A DNA stretch of 64,000 nucleotides, taken from contig JAGCWE010000087.1 in NCBI GenBank assembly GCA_017962005.1, positions 1 to 64,000 on the forward strand, given 5' to 3'. The position numbers and the translations under genes are program-made. This DNA is from Paludibacteraceae bacterium. Its GTDB lineage: Bacteria > Bacteroidota > Bacteroidia > Bacteroidales > Paludibacteraceae. Below the pieces are notes generated by a model. That model ran no database searches. It was not told the DNA's origin and worked only from the letters and a program-made list of their open reading frames with translations. Positions 1-8,434 of this stretch are shown one piece after another; the stretch's first letter is position 1, and each line of letters starts with the position of its first letter.

Positions 1-1982
1 CTGGTCTGCCCCATCATCTTGCGCGGCGGGAAATTGGCGATGTAAAGCACCTGCCTGCCAATCAGCACGGACGGGTCGGGATAACTCTGCGCGATGCCGC
101 TCAGGATGGTGCGTCCGCCCATGCCGTCATCGAGGCGGAAAGCCAGCAGGCGGTCGGACTTCTTGACGGGCTGGCAGTCCAGAACGGTCGCCACGCGGAT
201 GTCCATCTTGTCGAAATCGTCTATCGAAGTGTCGCCCTTGAGCGTCGCGGGCCGCCAGTTCTTCATGTCCTCCTCTTTCTGCAGGCGCTCGTTCTCCGCC
301 TTGATACGCGCCAGACGGTCCAACTGCACCTGAATAGAAGCATCCTCAATCTTCTCAAACAGCAGACTGACCTCACCCAGCTCGTGACCGACAGGCAGGA
401 TATCCATCTGTCCGAGCTGCTCCCAACGCAGGTCCGTGACATTCAGCATATCACGCAGCCGCCTGGACGAGAACGGCAGGAAAGGCTCGAAAGCGATGTC
501 CAGATTGGCGACAATCTGCAAGGCAATGTTCAGTATGGTGGCTGTGCGCTCCATATCCGTCTTGGCGGTGGCCCACGGCTCGGTGTCGGCAAGGTACTTG
601 TTGCCGATGCGGGCAAGGTTCATCACCTCCCTCTGCGCGTCGCGGAAACGGAACGTCTCCAGCAAGCACTCCAAGCGGTTCTTTATATCGCAGAAATCGG
701 CTATGGTCTGACGGTCGTAGTCGGTCAGTCCGTGCATCTCCGGCACCCTTCCGCTGAAGTACTTGCGGGTCAGCACCAAGGCACGGTTGACGAAATTGCC
801 GTAGATCGCCACCAGCTCGTTGTTGTTGCGCGCCTGGAAATCCGCCCACGTGAAGTCGTTGTCCTTGGTTTCGGGCGCATTGGCAGTCAGCACGTAACGC
901 AGCACGTCCTGCTTGCCGGGGAAGTCGTCAAGGTACTCGTTCAGCCATACCGCCCAGTTGCGCGAGGTGGAAATCTTGTCGCCCTCGAGGTTCAAGAACT
1001 CGTTGGCAGGCACGTTGTCCGGCAGGATGTACGAGCCTTCCGCCTTGAGCATAGTGGGGAAGATGATGCAGTGGAACACGATATTGTCCTTGCCGATGAA
1101 ATGGATAAGACGCGTGTCCTTGTCCTTCCACCATGTCTCCCATTTGCCGTACTTCTCCGGCTGCGCATCGCACAGCTCCTTCGTGTTGGAGATATAGCCG
1201 ATGGGCGCGTCGAACCAGACATACAGCACCTTGCCGTCCGCGCCTTCCACCGGCACGGGGATACCCCATTCCAAATCGCGCGTCACGGCACGGGGCCTGA
1301 GCCCGCTGTCCAGCCACGACTTGCACTGTCTGGTGACATTGGGACGCCATTCCTTGTGCTCCTCCAGTATCCATTGCTCCAGCCACTGCTGGTACTGGTC
1401 CAGCGGCAGATACCAATGGGAGGTCGCCTTTTTCTCAAGTGGATTGCCGTTGATGGCGTTGTAGGGATTGATGAGTTCGTCGGGCGACAGGGTCGAACCG
1501 CACTTCTCGCACTGGTCGCCATAGGCACCCAGCGAATGGCAGCGAGGACACTCGCCGCGGATGTTGCGGTCGGTGAGGAACTCGCCCGTCTCAGGGTCAT
1601 AGAACTGCTCCGTGGTCCGCTCGATGAACTTGCCGTTGTCGTACAAGCGGCGGAAATAGTCGGAGGCAAAACGATGATGCACATCGCTCGTCGTGCGGGA
1701 ATAAATGTCAAACGAGATGCCGAAATCCGCGAAGGAGCGCTTGATGAGTTCGTGGTAGCGGTCCACCACCTGCTGCGTCGTAATCCCCTCCTTGCGGGCG
1801 CGGATAGTGACCGGCACGCCGTGCTCGTCGCTGCCGCAGACAAAAAGCACATCCCTACCGCGAAGGCGGAGATAGCGCACGTAGATGTCAGCAGGCACAT
1901 ACACCCCCGCCAGATGACCGATATGAACTGGCCCGTTCGCATAAGGAAGAGCCGATGTGACCAATGTTCGTTTGTATGCCAT
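1..1982 (-). CDS. metG: methionyl-tRNA synthetase (C-terminus cut by window edge)
   Basis: Charges tRNA-Met with methionine in the cytoplasm. About 660 codons are visible. The class I HIGH motif is at residues 20-23 (context [14 protein letters not shown]) and the KMSKS-type loop reads KISTS at about 336-340. A Cys-x2-Cys pair set (CPRC...CEKC) in the catalytic insert is the usual zinc knuckle. The visible C-terminal part (DIRVATV...ILSGIAQSY...[15 protein letters not shown]) is the EMAPII/Trbp111-like tRNA-binding domain, so this is the long, dimeric form of about 680 residues and only a few codons are missing. The ATG at 1982 begins [17 protein letters not shown], the normal family start. 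It lies 13 bp behind cdaA and is probably co-transcribed with folP-cdaA. Confidence 0.97.
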   Translation of the reverse strand, partial: MAYKRTLVTSALPYANGPVHIGHLAGVYVPADIYVRYLRLRGRDVLFVCGSDEHGVPVTIRARKEGITTQQVVDRYHELIKRSFADFGISFDIYSRTTSDVHHRFASDYFRRLYDNGKFIERTTEQFYDPETGEFLTDRNIRGECPRCHSLGAYGDQCEKCGSTLSPDELINPYNAINGNPLEKKATSHWYLPLDQYQQWLEQWILEEHKEWRPNVTRQCKSWLDSGLRPRAVTRDLEWGIPVPVEGADGKVLYVWFDAPIGYISNTKELCDAQPEKYGKWETWWKDKDTRLIHFIGKDNIVFHCIIFPTMLKAEGSYILPDNVPANEFLNLEGDKISTSRNWAVWLNEYLDDFPGKQDVLRYVLTANAPETKDNDFTWADFQARNNNELVAIYGNFVNRALVLTRKYFSGRVPEMHGLTDYDRQTIADFCDIKNRLECLLETFRFRDAQREVMNLARIGNKYLADTEPWATAKTDMERTATILNIALQIVANLDIAFEPFLPFSSRRLRDMLNVTDLRWEQLGQMDILPVGHELGEVSLLFEKIEDASIQVQLDRLARIKAENERLQKEEDMKNWRPATLKGDTSIDDFDKMDIRVATVLDCQPVKKSDRLLAFRLDDGMGGRTILSGIAQSYPDPSVLIGRQVLYIANFPPRKMMGQT

Positions 1983-1995
1983 AGTTATAAATAAG

Positions 1996-2769
1996 TTAGT
2001 TCGCTTTTGTAAAATCAAGCGCGACGAGCAGCACATCCAGCAGTTCGTCCACTTCCACCTCCGTTATTTTCTCGTCGTGCGCCACGGATATCTTTCCCGT
2101 CTCCTCGCTGACCACAACCGCTACCGCGTCGGTTTTCTCGGAGATGCCCAGTCCGGCACGGTGGCGCAGTCCGTAATGCTTGGGCAGGTTGCGGTTGGCG
2201 GAGATGGGCAGTACGCAGGCGGCACTGACCAGACGGTTCCCGCGAATGACAAGCGCACCGTCGTGCAGGGGCGTATTCTTGGAGAAGATATTCTCTATCA
2301 ACCTCGTGGAAACCAGCGCATCGACATGTTCGCCTGTTTCCGTATAACTTGCCAAGTCCTGATTGTTGGCCAGAACGATGAGCGCGCCAGTGCGTTGACG
2401 GGCCATGTGGGAGCAGGCTATGACCACCTGCTGCAGCACCTGCCGTGTCTCGTCGGATGAGCGTGTCCGGAACATGCGAGGCATATTGCCCATACGCGAC
2501 CCCAGACGGTTGAAGAACGTGCGAATCTCGTTCTGGAAGATGACGATGAGCGCAATCGCACCGACACTGATAACACGGTCAAACAGCGCGCCCGTAAGTT
2601 CCAAACGGAACACATAACTGACAATAAACCACGTCAGGATGAAGACCAGTATGCCCCAGAACAGATTCACCGCACCGCTGTGACGGAGCAAGCGGAAGAC
2701 ACCATACAGGATGGTGGCGATAAGCAGTATATCAATCAGATCCTTGAGTGTGAACGGAGGGAATATCAT
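1996..2769 (-). CDS. cdaA: diadenylate cyclase CdaA (c-di-AMP synthase)
   Basis: Joins two ATP into cyclic di-AMP, a second messenger that controls osmolyte transport and envelope homeostasis. The N-terminus carries hydrophobic membrane segments (about residues 8-90). The DAC domain follows, with the DGA motif at about 170-172 (context [10 protein letters not shown]) and the RHR motif at about 202-204 (context GLRHRAGLG), both needed for ATP binding and catalysis. The longest frame opens with TTG at 2787, but the ATG at 2769 ([16 protein letters not shown]) matches the family's normal start and gives 257 residues. It sits between folP and metG on the same strand with short spacers, so it is probably in one operon. 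A candidate c-di-AMP hydrolase of the PgpH type lies at 41990 in this window. Confidence 0.95.
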   Translation of the reverse strand: MIFPPFTLKDLIDILLIATILYGVFRLLRHSGAVNLFWGILVFILTWFIVSYVFRLELTGALFDRVISVGAIALIVIFQNEIRTFFNRLGSRMGNMPRMFRTRSSDETRQVLQQVVIACSHMARQRTGALIVLANNQDLASYTETGEHVDALVSTRLIENIFSKNTPLHDGALVIRGNRLVSAACVLPISANRNLPKHYGLRHRAGLGISEKTDAVAVVVSEETGKISVAHDEKITEVEVDELLDVLLVALDFTKAN

Positions 2770-2793
2770 ACAGAGTGAATCGGTCAAAACGGG

Positions 2794-3627
2794 TTAATCA
2801 GGAAAAGTCAGCCGGTGTATCCGCACGACCTGCTGCGCCTCTTGCACGTCATGTACGCGAAGGATATCGGCTCCGTGAGCAAGAGCCAGCGTGTTGGCAG
2901 CGGTGGTGGCATTCAGTGCCTGCATGGGCGATATATCAAGGGGCTTGAACAGCATTGATTTGCGTGACAATCCCGCCAGCAGGGGGCAATGGAGGGTGCG
3001 GAACACGGCGAGTTCGCGAAGCAGCGTGAAACTCTCCTCCACCGTCTTACCCAACCCGAACCCCGGGTCTATAATCACATCCGCGACACCCATCCTGTGC
3101 AACCGGTCAAGACGCTCTTCAAGAAAATGCAGCACCTCGCTTACCACATCATCTTCGGCGGGGGACAACGCCTGCTGCGGCGTGACCCAGCGTGTATGTG
3201 TAAGTATATATGGGACGCGCGCGCGCGAAACAGCATCAAACATATTCTCATCCCACAGCCCGCCGGACACATCGTTAATAATCAGCGGTCCGTATTCCTC
3301 AACGGCTTTCAGGGCTATCGAGCTGCGGAACGTGTCCAACGACACGACCGCACCGCTCCACGCCGAACGGATGGCGCGCAGAGCCACGCTGACACGGTGC
3401 CATTCCTCATCCTCACTGACAAAGGCGGCTCCCGGACGGGTGCTATAGCCGCCCACATCGATGATGCCGGCTCCCGCCTGCAGCATACCGGAAACAACCG
3501 ACATAATCTCGGCTTCCTTGCACGAAGAGCAATGAACGGAGAAACTGTCGGGGGTAACATTCACAATCCCCATCACGAGCGGGTGGGACAGTTCAAGCAG
3601 TTGTTTTCCAATGCGGACGGAATACAT
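2794..3627 (-). CDS. folP: dihydropteroate synthase
   Basis: Condenses 6-hydroxymethyl-dihydropterin diphosphate with p-aminobenzoate in folate synthesis; target of sulfonamides. The sequence shows the pterin-binding signature MGIVNVTPDSF near residue 19, then GAGIIDVGGYSTRPG, SLDTFRS, IINDVSGG, DPGFGLGKT and LAGLSRKS, covering the whole TIM-barrel. The open frame extends upstream to 3708, but a promoter -7 box (TACTTTTGC on the minus strand, 3653-3645) lies inside that extension, so translation must begin downstream. The ATG at 3627 (MYSVRIGKQLLEL) gives 277 residues, normal for FolP. The next gene, cdaA, follows closely. folE, another folate or pterin gene, is 18 kb away. Confidence 0.95.
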   Translation of the reverse strand: MYSVRIGKQLLELSHPLVMGIVNVTPDSFSVHCSSCKEAEIMSVVSGMLQAGAGIIDVGGYSTRPGAAFVSEDEEWHRVSVALRAIRSAWSGAVVSLDTFRSSIALKAVEEYGPLIINDVSGGLWDENMFDAVSRARVPYILTHTRWVTPQQALSPAEDDVVSEVLHFLEERLDRLHRMGVADVIIDPGFGLGKTVEESFTLLRELAVFRTLHCPLLAGLSRKSMLFKPLDISPMQALNATTAANTLALAHGADILRVHDVQEAQQVVRIHRLTFPD

Positions 3628-3644
3628 AACTCCAATTTTGGCAC

Positions 3645-3653
3645 GCAAAAGTA
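3645..3653 (-). promoter_or_regulatory. -7 box of folP promoter
   Basis: On the minus strand this reads TACTTTTGC, an exact match to the Bacteroidota sigma-ABfr -7 consensus TAnnTTTG. It lies 17 bp before the ATG at 3627 and fixes that start against the longer frame. No perfect -33 TTTG is visible; TTTTC is present at about the right distance. Confidence 0.7.
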
Positions 3654-3777
3654 CAAAAATTTGTGTATTCGGTACGAAAATCCCCACTTTTTGCAAGAAA
3701 ACAGCCACATAATACCCTGAAAAGATTTTTTTTGAAGATTTTTCTTGAAAAGTTTAGTGTACGTTACAAAAAAAACA

Positions 3778-3786
3778 TATTTTTGC
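3778..3786 (+). promoter_or_regulatory. -7 box upstream of the GldJ-type gene
   Basis: TATTTTTGC fits TAnnTTTG and lies 33 bp before the ATG at 3820. The upstream part is A/T rich, with no clear -33 TTTG at the usual spacing. Confidence 0.55.
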
Positions 3787-3819
3787 GGGCTGAAACGGAA
3801 ATAGTATAAAAAAACGTAT

Positions 3820-5568
3820 ATGAACAAAGTATCTCAAATCGTACTGATTGCGCTGGTTGTTCTGCTAGGCGCATGCAGCAAACGCGAGTTGAACACCAAG
3901 GTTTCTCACGCTACCGGTTGGAATTACTACGACAAGAAAACTACTTATTTTGAGGCAATTGAAGGTGTCTCGTACGGCACGCCGTCCAGTATGGTAGCCA
4001 TCGAGGGTGGATCGTTTACCATCGGGGAAAAAGACGAATTCATCACCGCACCGCGCGATAATATGTCACGTTCCGTTACGGTAAGTTCGTTCTATATGGA
4101 CAAGTATGAGATTACCAATCTTGACTGGAACGAGTATCTCCGTTGGATGCGTGTTGTCTTTGGAAGGACAAACGACGAACTGGTAAAAAAAGCGTTGCCC
4201 GACACAACAGTATGGCGCGAGGAACTGGCTTATAACGAGCCGTATCTTGAATTCTATTTCCACCACCCTGCATATAGTTTCTACCCCGTAGTCGGAGTCA
4301 GCTGGAACCAGGCAATGGCATACTGCCAATGGCGTACCGACCGCGTCAATGAGCTGGCTCTGTGGGCATGCGGCGAGATAGCCCGTCCGCCTTTCAACGA
4401 GCTGGCTCCCTTGATTTATCAGGAAGACCGCACTCCCGCCGAACAACCTGTCGCAGTAGGCGAAGGTGAGGAAGAGGAATACGAAGAGGAATACGAGGAA
4501 GAAGGCGAAGAGGGCGAGGAAGGTATGGCACAGGAAGCCGACAACCGTCCTGCGGAGGTTCAAGAATGGGAACGCACGCACCCCGGTTTCAAGATGGTTT
4601 CCAAAGAGTTCCCCAACCCGAAAGACTCAACGAAAGTGCGTGTGGAATACTATCCTCCGTATGAATGGGTACGCCAGCACTTTGTATTCAATACCGAAAA
4701 GTACATCAACTCCGACGAGTACCAGCCCGAATACGGTAACCGCCCCATCATAGACAAATACACCAACCAACCCCGTAAGGTCAATCACGGTGACGGCATT
4801 CTGGTCATCGGTTTCCGTCTGCCTACAGAGGCTGAATGGGAGTTCGCCGCTTATGCGCCGTATGCGCAGGATGACGGTCTGAGCATCGAGGGCAAAGTCT
4901 ATCCGTGGTCGGGTTATCACCCCAGAGACTTGAGCAAGGAGAACATCGGACGTTTGCAGGCCAACTTCGTACGCGGCAGAGGCGACATGATGGGTATGAG
5001 CGGCAAACTGAACGACAACTACGTGATTACAGGTCCTGTGGACGCCTTCCTGCCCAATGACTTCGGTCTGTACAACATGGCGGGTAACGTCAACGAATGG
5101 GTATTGGACGTATATCGTGAGACATCCTATCAAGAGACCTCCGAGTACAACTCGTTCCGTGGCAATATCTTCTCACAGCCCAAGCGTGACGAGAACGGAA
5201 GGATGATTATGGACTCCATCGGCTGCATCGAGATTACCTATTCGTTTGAAGAGGACAAGCGCGACTGGAAAGACGGAGACTCAACCGCTTTCATCCCCAC
5301 CGACTATCCTTTGGAACGCGACTCCATCATGAAGGAGGTTTATCTGCACATGGATTTGGACACCAACTTCAAGGTGGATCCGTCGGACATTCTCGCACCC
5401 CGTATTTCGAAGACAGCACGCGTCTATAAGGGCGGTTCGTGGAAAGACCGTATCTACTGGCTCAACCCCTCCACCCGTCGTTATCTGGATCAGGACAAGA
5501 GTTCCAACACCATCGGTTTCCGTTGCGCCATGTCCATCCTTGGCGAGCAGCAGATTACCCCGCAGTAA
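3820..5568 (+). CDS. gldJ: GldJ/GldK-type SUMF1-domain lipoprotein (gliding/T9SS component)
   Basis: Outer-membrane lipoprotein of the GldJ/GldK family, which supports gliding motility and the type IX secretion system. A signal peptide ends in the lipobox LLGAC with Cys19. The mature part begins with an ATGWNYYDKK stretch typical of GldJ. The FGE-sulfatase (SUMF1) fold follows, with GGSFTIG, YEITN, HPAYSFYPVVGVSWNQA, WRTDRVNE, RLPTEAEWEFAA, NMAGNVNEWV and a terminal IGFRCAMS. A strongly acidic low-complexity insert of about 25 residues (nearly all Glu, Gly and Tyr) sits near residues 213-236. No gldL, gldM or gldN genes follow it, unlike the usual porKLMN arrangement, and this favours GldJ over GldK/PorK. 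The symbol is by family resemblance. It could be another SUMF1 paralogue. Confidence 0.75.
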   Translation: MNKVSQIVLIALVVLLGACSKRELNTKVSHATGWNYYDKKTTYFEAIEGVSYGTPSSMVAIEGGSFTIGEKDEFITAPRDNMSRSVTVSSFYMDKYEITNLDWNEYLRWMRVVFGRTNDELVKKALPDTTVWREELAYNEPYLEFYFHHPAYSFYPVVGVSWNQAMAYCQWRTDRVNELALWACGEIARPPFNELAPLIYQEDRTPAEQPVAVGEGEEEEYEEEYEEEGEEGEEGMAQEADNRPAEVQEWERTHPGFKMVSKEFPNPKDSTKVRVEYYPPYEWVRQHFVFNTEKYINSDEYQPEYGNRPIIDKYTNQPRKVNHGDGILVIGFRLPTEAEWEFAAYAPYAQDDGLSIEGKVYPWSGYHPRDLSKENIGRLQANFVRGRGDMMGMSGKLNDNYVITGPVDAFLPNDFGLYNMAGNVNEWVLDVYRETSYQETSEYNSFRGNIFSQPKRDENGRMIMDSIGCIEITYSFEEDKRDWKDGDSTAFIPTDYPLERDSIMKEVYLHMDLDTNFKVDPSDILAPRISKTARVYKGGSWKDRIYWLNPSTRRYLDQDKSSNTIGFRCAMSILGEQQITPQ

Positions 5569-5655
5569 TGACGAGCGTCTGTCAGCGCAGGCGAGAACAA
5601 GCGGCGACGACGGCACAGAGCGCAAGACCAAAAAATCAATAAAAACACAATAACA

Positions 5656-6030
5656 ATGAACATTCCTCAAAATCTGAAGTACACGAAGGATCATGAGTGG
5701 ATTCGCCTTGAGGGCGATCAGGCCTACGTGGGTATTACCGATTATGCCCAGTCTGAATTGGGAGAAATCGTGTTTGTTGACATCAATACGGTGGGCGAAA
5801 CCGTTGGTCAGAACGAAGTGTTCGGTTCGGTGGAAGCGGTGAAGACCGTCAGCGACCTGAACATGCCCGTTACCGGCGAAGTGCTGGAAGTGAACGAGGC
5901 TCTCAACGACCAACCCGAACTCGTGAACAACGACCCCTACGGCGAAGGCTGGATGATCAAGATTGCCGTGAAGGACGCAAGCGAGATGGACACCCTGCTT
6001 GACGCTGCCGGCTACGAGGCTATTATTTAA
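5656..6030 (+). CDS. gcvH: glycine cleavage system H protein
   Basis: Lipoyl carrier that shuttles the aminomethyl group of glycine between the P, T and L proteins. The 124 residues cover the whole family length. The lipoylation site is Lys63 in the motif GSVEAVKTVSD. The preceding YVGITDYAQSELGEIVFVD and the following PYGEGWMIKI are diagnostic. The gene starts 87 bp after the GldJ-type gene and ends before a strong hairpin. No other gcv genes are in the window, so the partners lie elsewhere. Confidence 0.97.
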   Translation: MNIPQNLKYTKDHEWIRLEGDQAYVGITDYAQSELGEIVFVDINTVGETVGQNEVFGSVEAVKTVSDLNMPVTGEVLEVNEALNDQPELVNNDPYGEGWMIKIAVKDASEMDTLLDAAGYEAII

Positions 6031-6086
6031 GGCATTCCGATTACGTATATACACAGAACCTGCATCCAGGGTTCTGCACTAAAGAC

Positions 6087-6118
6087 AGGCATCCGAGTTG
6101 CTAAAACTCCGGATGCCT
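6087..6118. terminator. bidirectional terminator between gcvH and phoH
   Basis: AGGCATCCG-AGTT pairs with AACTC-CGGATGCCT (one bulge) around a short loop, followed by a T-rich stretch on the plus strand. It sits between two convergent genes, so it can serve both. Confidence 0.8.
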
Positions 6119-6149
6119 CTTGTTTGGAATACAACCAACCCTCAGTCTC

Positions 6150-7103
6150 CTAATCTTTCGCCTCCTGCGGGGGAACATCTTTCCGGTAAGCCTGCACGAT
6201 ACGTCCCACCAACGGATGGCGCACTATGTCCTTGTCGGTGAAGCGGATGACGGCGACACCCTGCGTGTCCTGCAGGCGGTCAACGGCATCCGACAGGCCT
6301 GAGCGCTGACTGGGAGGCAGGTCGATTTGCGTCAGGTCGCCCGTAACAATCATCTTCCCGTTGATTCCCAAGCGCGTGAGGAACATCTTAATCTGCGGTA
6401 TGCTCGTATTCTGCGCCTCATCGAGTATGACCACAGCATCCGACAGCGTACGCCCGCGCATAAAGGCAAGAGGGGCTATCTGAATGATTCCCCGCTCCAT
6501 AAACTCGCTGAGTTTCGCCCCCGGAATCATATCCTGCAGCGCATCGTAGAGCGGCTGCAGGTAGGGGTCAATCTTGTCGCGCATATCGCCGGGCAAGAAT
6601 CCCAGTTTCTCACCCGCCTCCACCGCCGGACGGCTCAGGATGATACGCTTCACCTCCTTGTTCTTCAACGCCCGGACGGCAAGGGCAATCGCCGTATATG
6701 TCTTGCCGCTTCCGGCAGGACCGATGGCAAACATCAGGTCGTTCTGCGTATAGGCGCGCAGGAGCTGCTGCTGGTGCTCACTACGCGCACCAATCGCCTT
6801 CCCGTGAACGCCGTACAGGATGAGATTCCCCGCAGGGCTCTCTTCGCGCATCTCGCCGTGAATGACCTGCAACACGCTCTTTTCGGTCAGATGCCCCGTC
6901 TGAAGGCAGTGGCGCTCACAAAGGCGCAACGCCTCCTCAAAGCGCGCCACATCGCCATCCGCACCCGACAACTTGACAGTCGAGCCGCGCGCCACAACAC
7001 GCACAGCAGGGAACTGCGCCTTCAGGCACAAAATGTTCTGGTTGTTCATACCGTAAAAGACAGCGGTATCCAACAAGTCGTTCAGTTCAATTATTCTCTC
7101 CAT
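6150..7103 (-). CDS. phoH: PhoH family ATPase
   Basis: Cytoplasmic P-loop ATPase of the PhoH/YbeZ family, linked to RNA metabolism and ribosome maturation. Walker A is IGPAGSGKT with Lys at about residue 134. Walker B is VVILDEAQNT, and MIVTGDLTQIDLP is the family's sensor region. An N-terminal KH-like part (about residues 20-90) precedes the ATPase. The frame opens with GTG at 7118, but the ATG at 7103 (MERIIELNDLLD) fits the family and gives 317 residues, overlapping the upstream gene by 17 bp. It is the last gene of the pyrH-frr-rsgA operon, which makes sense for a ribosome-related enzyme. Confidence 0.93.
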   Translation of the reverse strand: MERIIELNDLLDTAVFYGMNNQNILCLKAQFPAVRVVARGSTVKLSGADGDVARFEEALRLCERHCLQTGHLTEKSVLQVIHGEMREESPAGNLILYGVHGKAIGARSEHQQQLLRAYTQNDLMFAIGPAGSGKTYTAIALAVRALKNKEVKRIILSRPAVEAGEKLGFLPGDMRDKIDPYLQPLYDALQDMIPGAKLSEFMERGIIQIAPLAFMRGRTLSDAVVILDEAQNTSIPQIKMFLTRLGINGKMIVTGDLTQIDLPPSQRSGLSDAVDRLQDTQGVAVIRFTDKDIVRHPLVGRIVQAYRKDVPPQEAKD

Positions 7104-7497
7104 ATTCCGGTATATCACTCAAAAAAACAATCGTGTCCGCGTCCACTTTCGCCACAACGGTCTGAGTCCCGTTGTGAAGCACCAGCAGCGGCACGTGAAG
7201 CATCCGGTTATAGACCGCCGCCTGATCCAATGTCTGCCCCGTCAGTGCGACCGAAGGCGCTTTGAACTCGATGAGCATCACCGGCTGCAAACACCTGTCA
7301 TACACCACCGCATCCGCCCGCTGGCCGGAAGGCAGCGCCGCCTCAACCGCCACCCGCGAAGCGGGGTATCGGTATTCCTCCACGAGCACAAGCAGAAACC
7401 GCTGGCGCACCTCCTCTTCCGGGGTCAGACGAACCCACTTACGGCGGAACGGACAGAAGACGTAATCCTTGCCTTCGCGATGCTCTACGTGAATCAT
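7087..7497 (-). CDS. orphan HsdR N-terminal-domain protein
   Basis: A 136-residue protein matching the type I restriction enzyme R N-terminal domain (HSDR_N_2, PD-(D/E)xK-like fold). It shows the acidic site and the E-x-K pair in QRADAVVYD...PVMLIEFKAPS, followed by QAAVYNRML. No helicase domain and no hsdM or hsdS neighbours exist, so it is not part of a restriction system here. Stand-alone versions of this domain are widespread in Bacteroidota and their role is unknown. The ATG at 7497 lies 4 bp after the rsgA stop codon. The longer frame to 7554 would overlap rsgA and has no support. It is translationally linked to phoH by overlap. Confidence 0.85.
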   Translation of the reverse strand: MIHVEHREGKDYVFCPFRRKWVRLTPEEEVRQRFLLVLVEEYRYPASRVAVEAALPSGQRADAVVYDRCLQPVMLIEFKAPSVALTGQTLDQAAVYNRMLHVPLLVLHNGTQTVVAKVDADTIVFLSDIPEYGENN

Positions 7498-7501
7498 ATT
7501 C

Positions 7502-8428
7502 CTATCTGTATTTCGATTCCTCGCAGTCGCCCAACAGCGACAGGTAGCTCTCATACCGCGACAACGCTATCCCGCCCTTCTCAACAGCCGGAATCACCGC
7601 ACAACCTGTCTCACCCAGATGCAGGCAGTTGCCATAGCGGCACGCCCGCCCAAAACGGAATATCTCACGGAAGTAGTGCGAAATCTCCTCCTTTTCCATA
7701 GCCACCGCACCAAAGCCCTTGATGCCGGGCGTGTCGATGATATACCCGCCCCCACCTTCCAACGGGTACATCTCCGAGAAGGTGGTCGTATGCATACCCG
7801 AATCGTGCTGCGCAGACAGTTCAGCCGTGCGCGTAATCTCCCTACCCGCAACCGCATTCAGCAGCGTCGATTTGCCCACGCCCGAATTGCCCGATAGCAG
7901 GCTCACCTTGCCCGCAAACAACGGCAGTACCGTATCGGCATCCAGATGTGTCGCTGAGACGGCAAAGGTTTCATATCCAAGAGAGCGGTACAATTCCTGC
8001 CACTCCTGAAGGGTACGCATCTCATCCTCCGTAAGTATATCCGTCTTATTGAACAGCAGCACCGCCGGGACACGATACGCTTCCGCCGTCGCCAGAAAGC
8101 GGTCAATAAATGTGGTTGAAGTCACCGGGTGAGCCACCGTGACCAGCAGCACCGCCTGGTCGATGTTGGCGGCAAGGATATGTGTCTGCTTGCTCAGATT
8201 GGCCGAGCGGCGGATGATATAGTTGCGGCGGTCCTCTATGTCCGTTATCCAGTTCGTGCCATCCGGCAGCCGCTCCACCTGCACGTAGTCGCCCACCGCC
8301 ACCGGATTGGTCGAACGGATGCCGCGTATGCGGAAATTGCCTTTCACATACGCCGTAACCAGCCCGCCGCCATCCGCAGGCTGCACCGTGTAACTGTTGC
8401 CTGTCGTCTTTATAACAAGTCCTCTCAT
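7502..8428 (-). CDS. rsgA: ribosome small-subunit-dependent GTPase A
   Basis: Circularly permuted GTPase that acts late in 30S ribosomal subunit maturation. It has an N-terminal OB fold (about residues 1-70) with GDYVQVE. The GTPase motifs occur in the order G4 (LLFNKTD), G1 (LLSGNSGVGKSTLLNAV, Lys about 186) and G3 (DTPGIKGFG), as expected for the permuted fold. A C-terminal zinc knuckle follows (CRYGNCLHLGETGCAV). The 308 residues are normal length. It lies between an Omp85-type barrel gene and the HsdR_N gene with gaps of only a few bases. Confidence 0.97.
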   Translation of the reverse strand: MRGLVIKTTGNSYTVQPADGGGLVTAYVKGNFRIRGIRSTNPVAVGDYVQVERLPDGTNWITDIEDRRNYIIRRSANLSKQTHILAANIDQAVLLVTVAHPVTSTTFIDRFLATAEAYRVPAVLLFNKTDILTEDEMRTLQEWQELYRSLGYETFAVSATHLDADTVLPLFAGKVSLLSGNSGVGKSTLLNAVAGREITRTAELSAQHDSGMHTTTFSEMYPLEGGGGYIIDTPGIKGFGAVAMEKEEISHYFREIFRFGRACRYGNCLHLGETGCAVIPAVEKGGIALSRYESYLSLLGDCEESKYR

Positions 8429-8434
8429 ATTGTC

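Noticed and set aside
384..1994. A 536-codon open frame on the plus strand
   Set aside because: It is the antisense shadow of metG, which has HIGH, KISTS, zinc and tRNA-binding motifs on the minus strand.
3820..5568. True formylglycine-generating enzyme
   Set aside because: Lipoprotein signal, GldJ-type opening and overall length point to the GldJ/GldK group rather than a catalytic FGE.
7087..7497. Type I restriction-modification system
   Set aside because: Only the N-terminal nuclease-like domain is present; no helicase, methylase or specificity gene is nearby.
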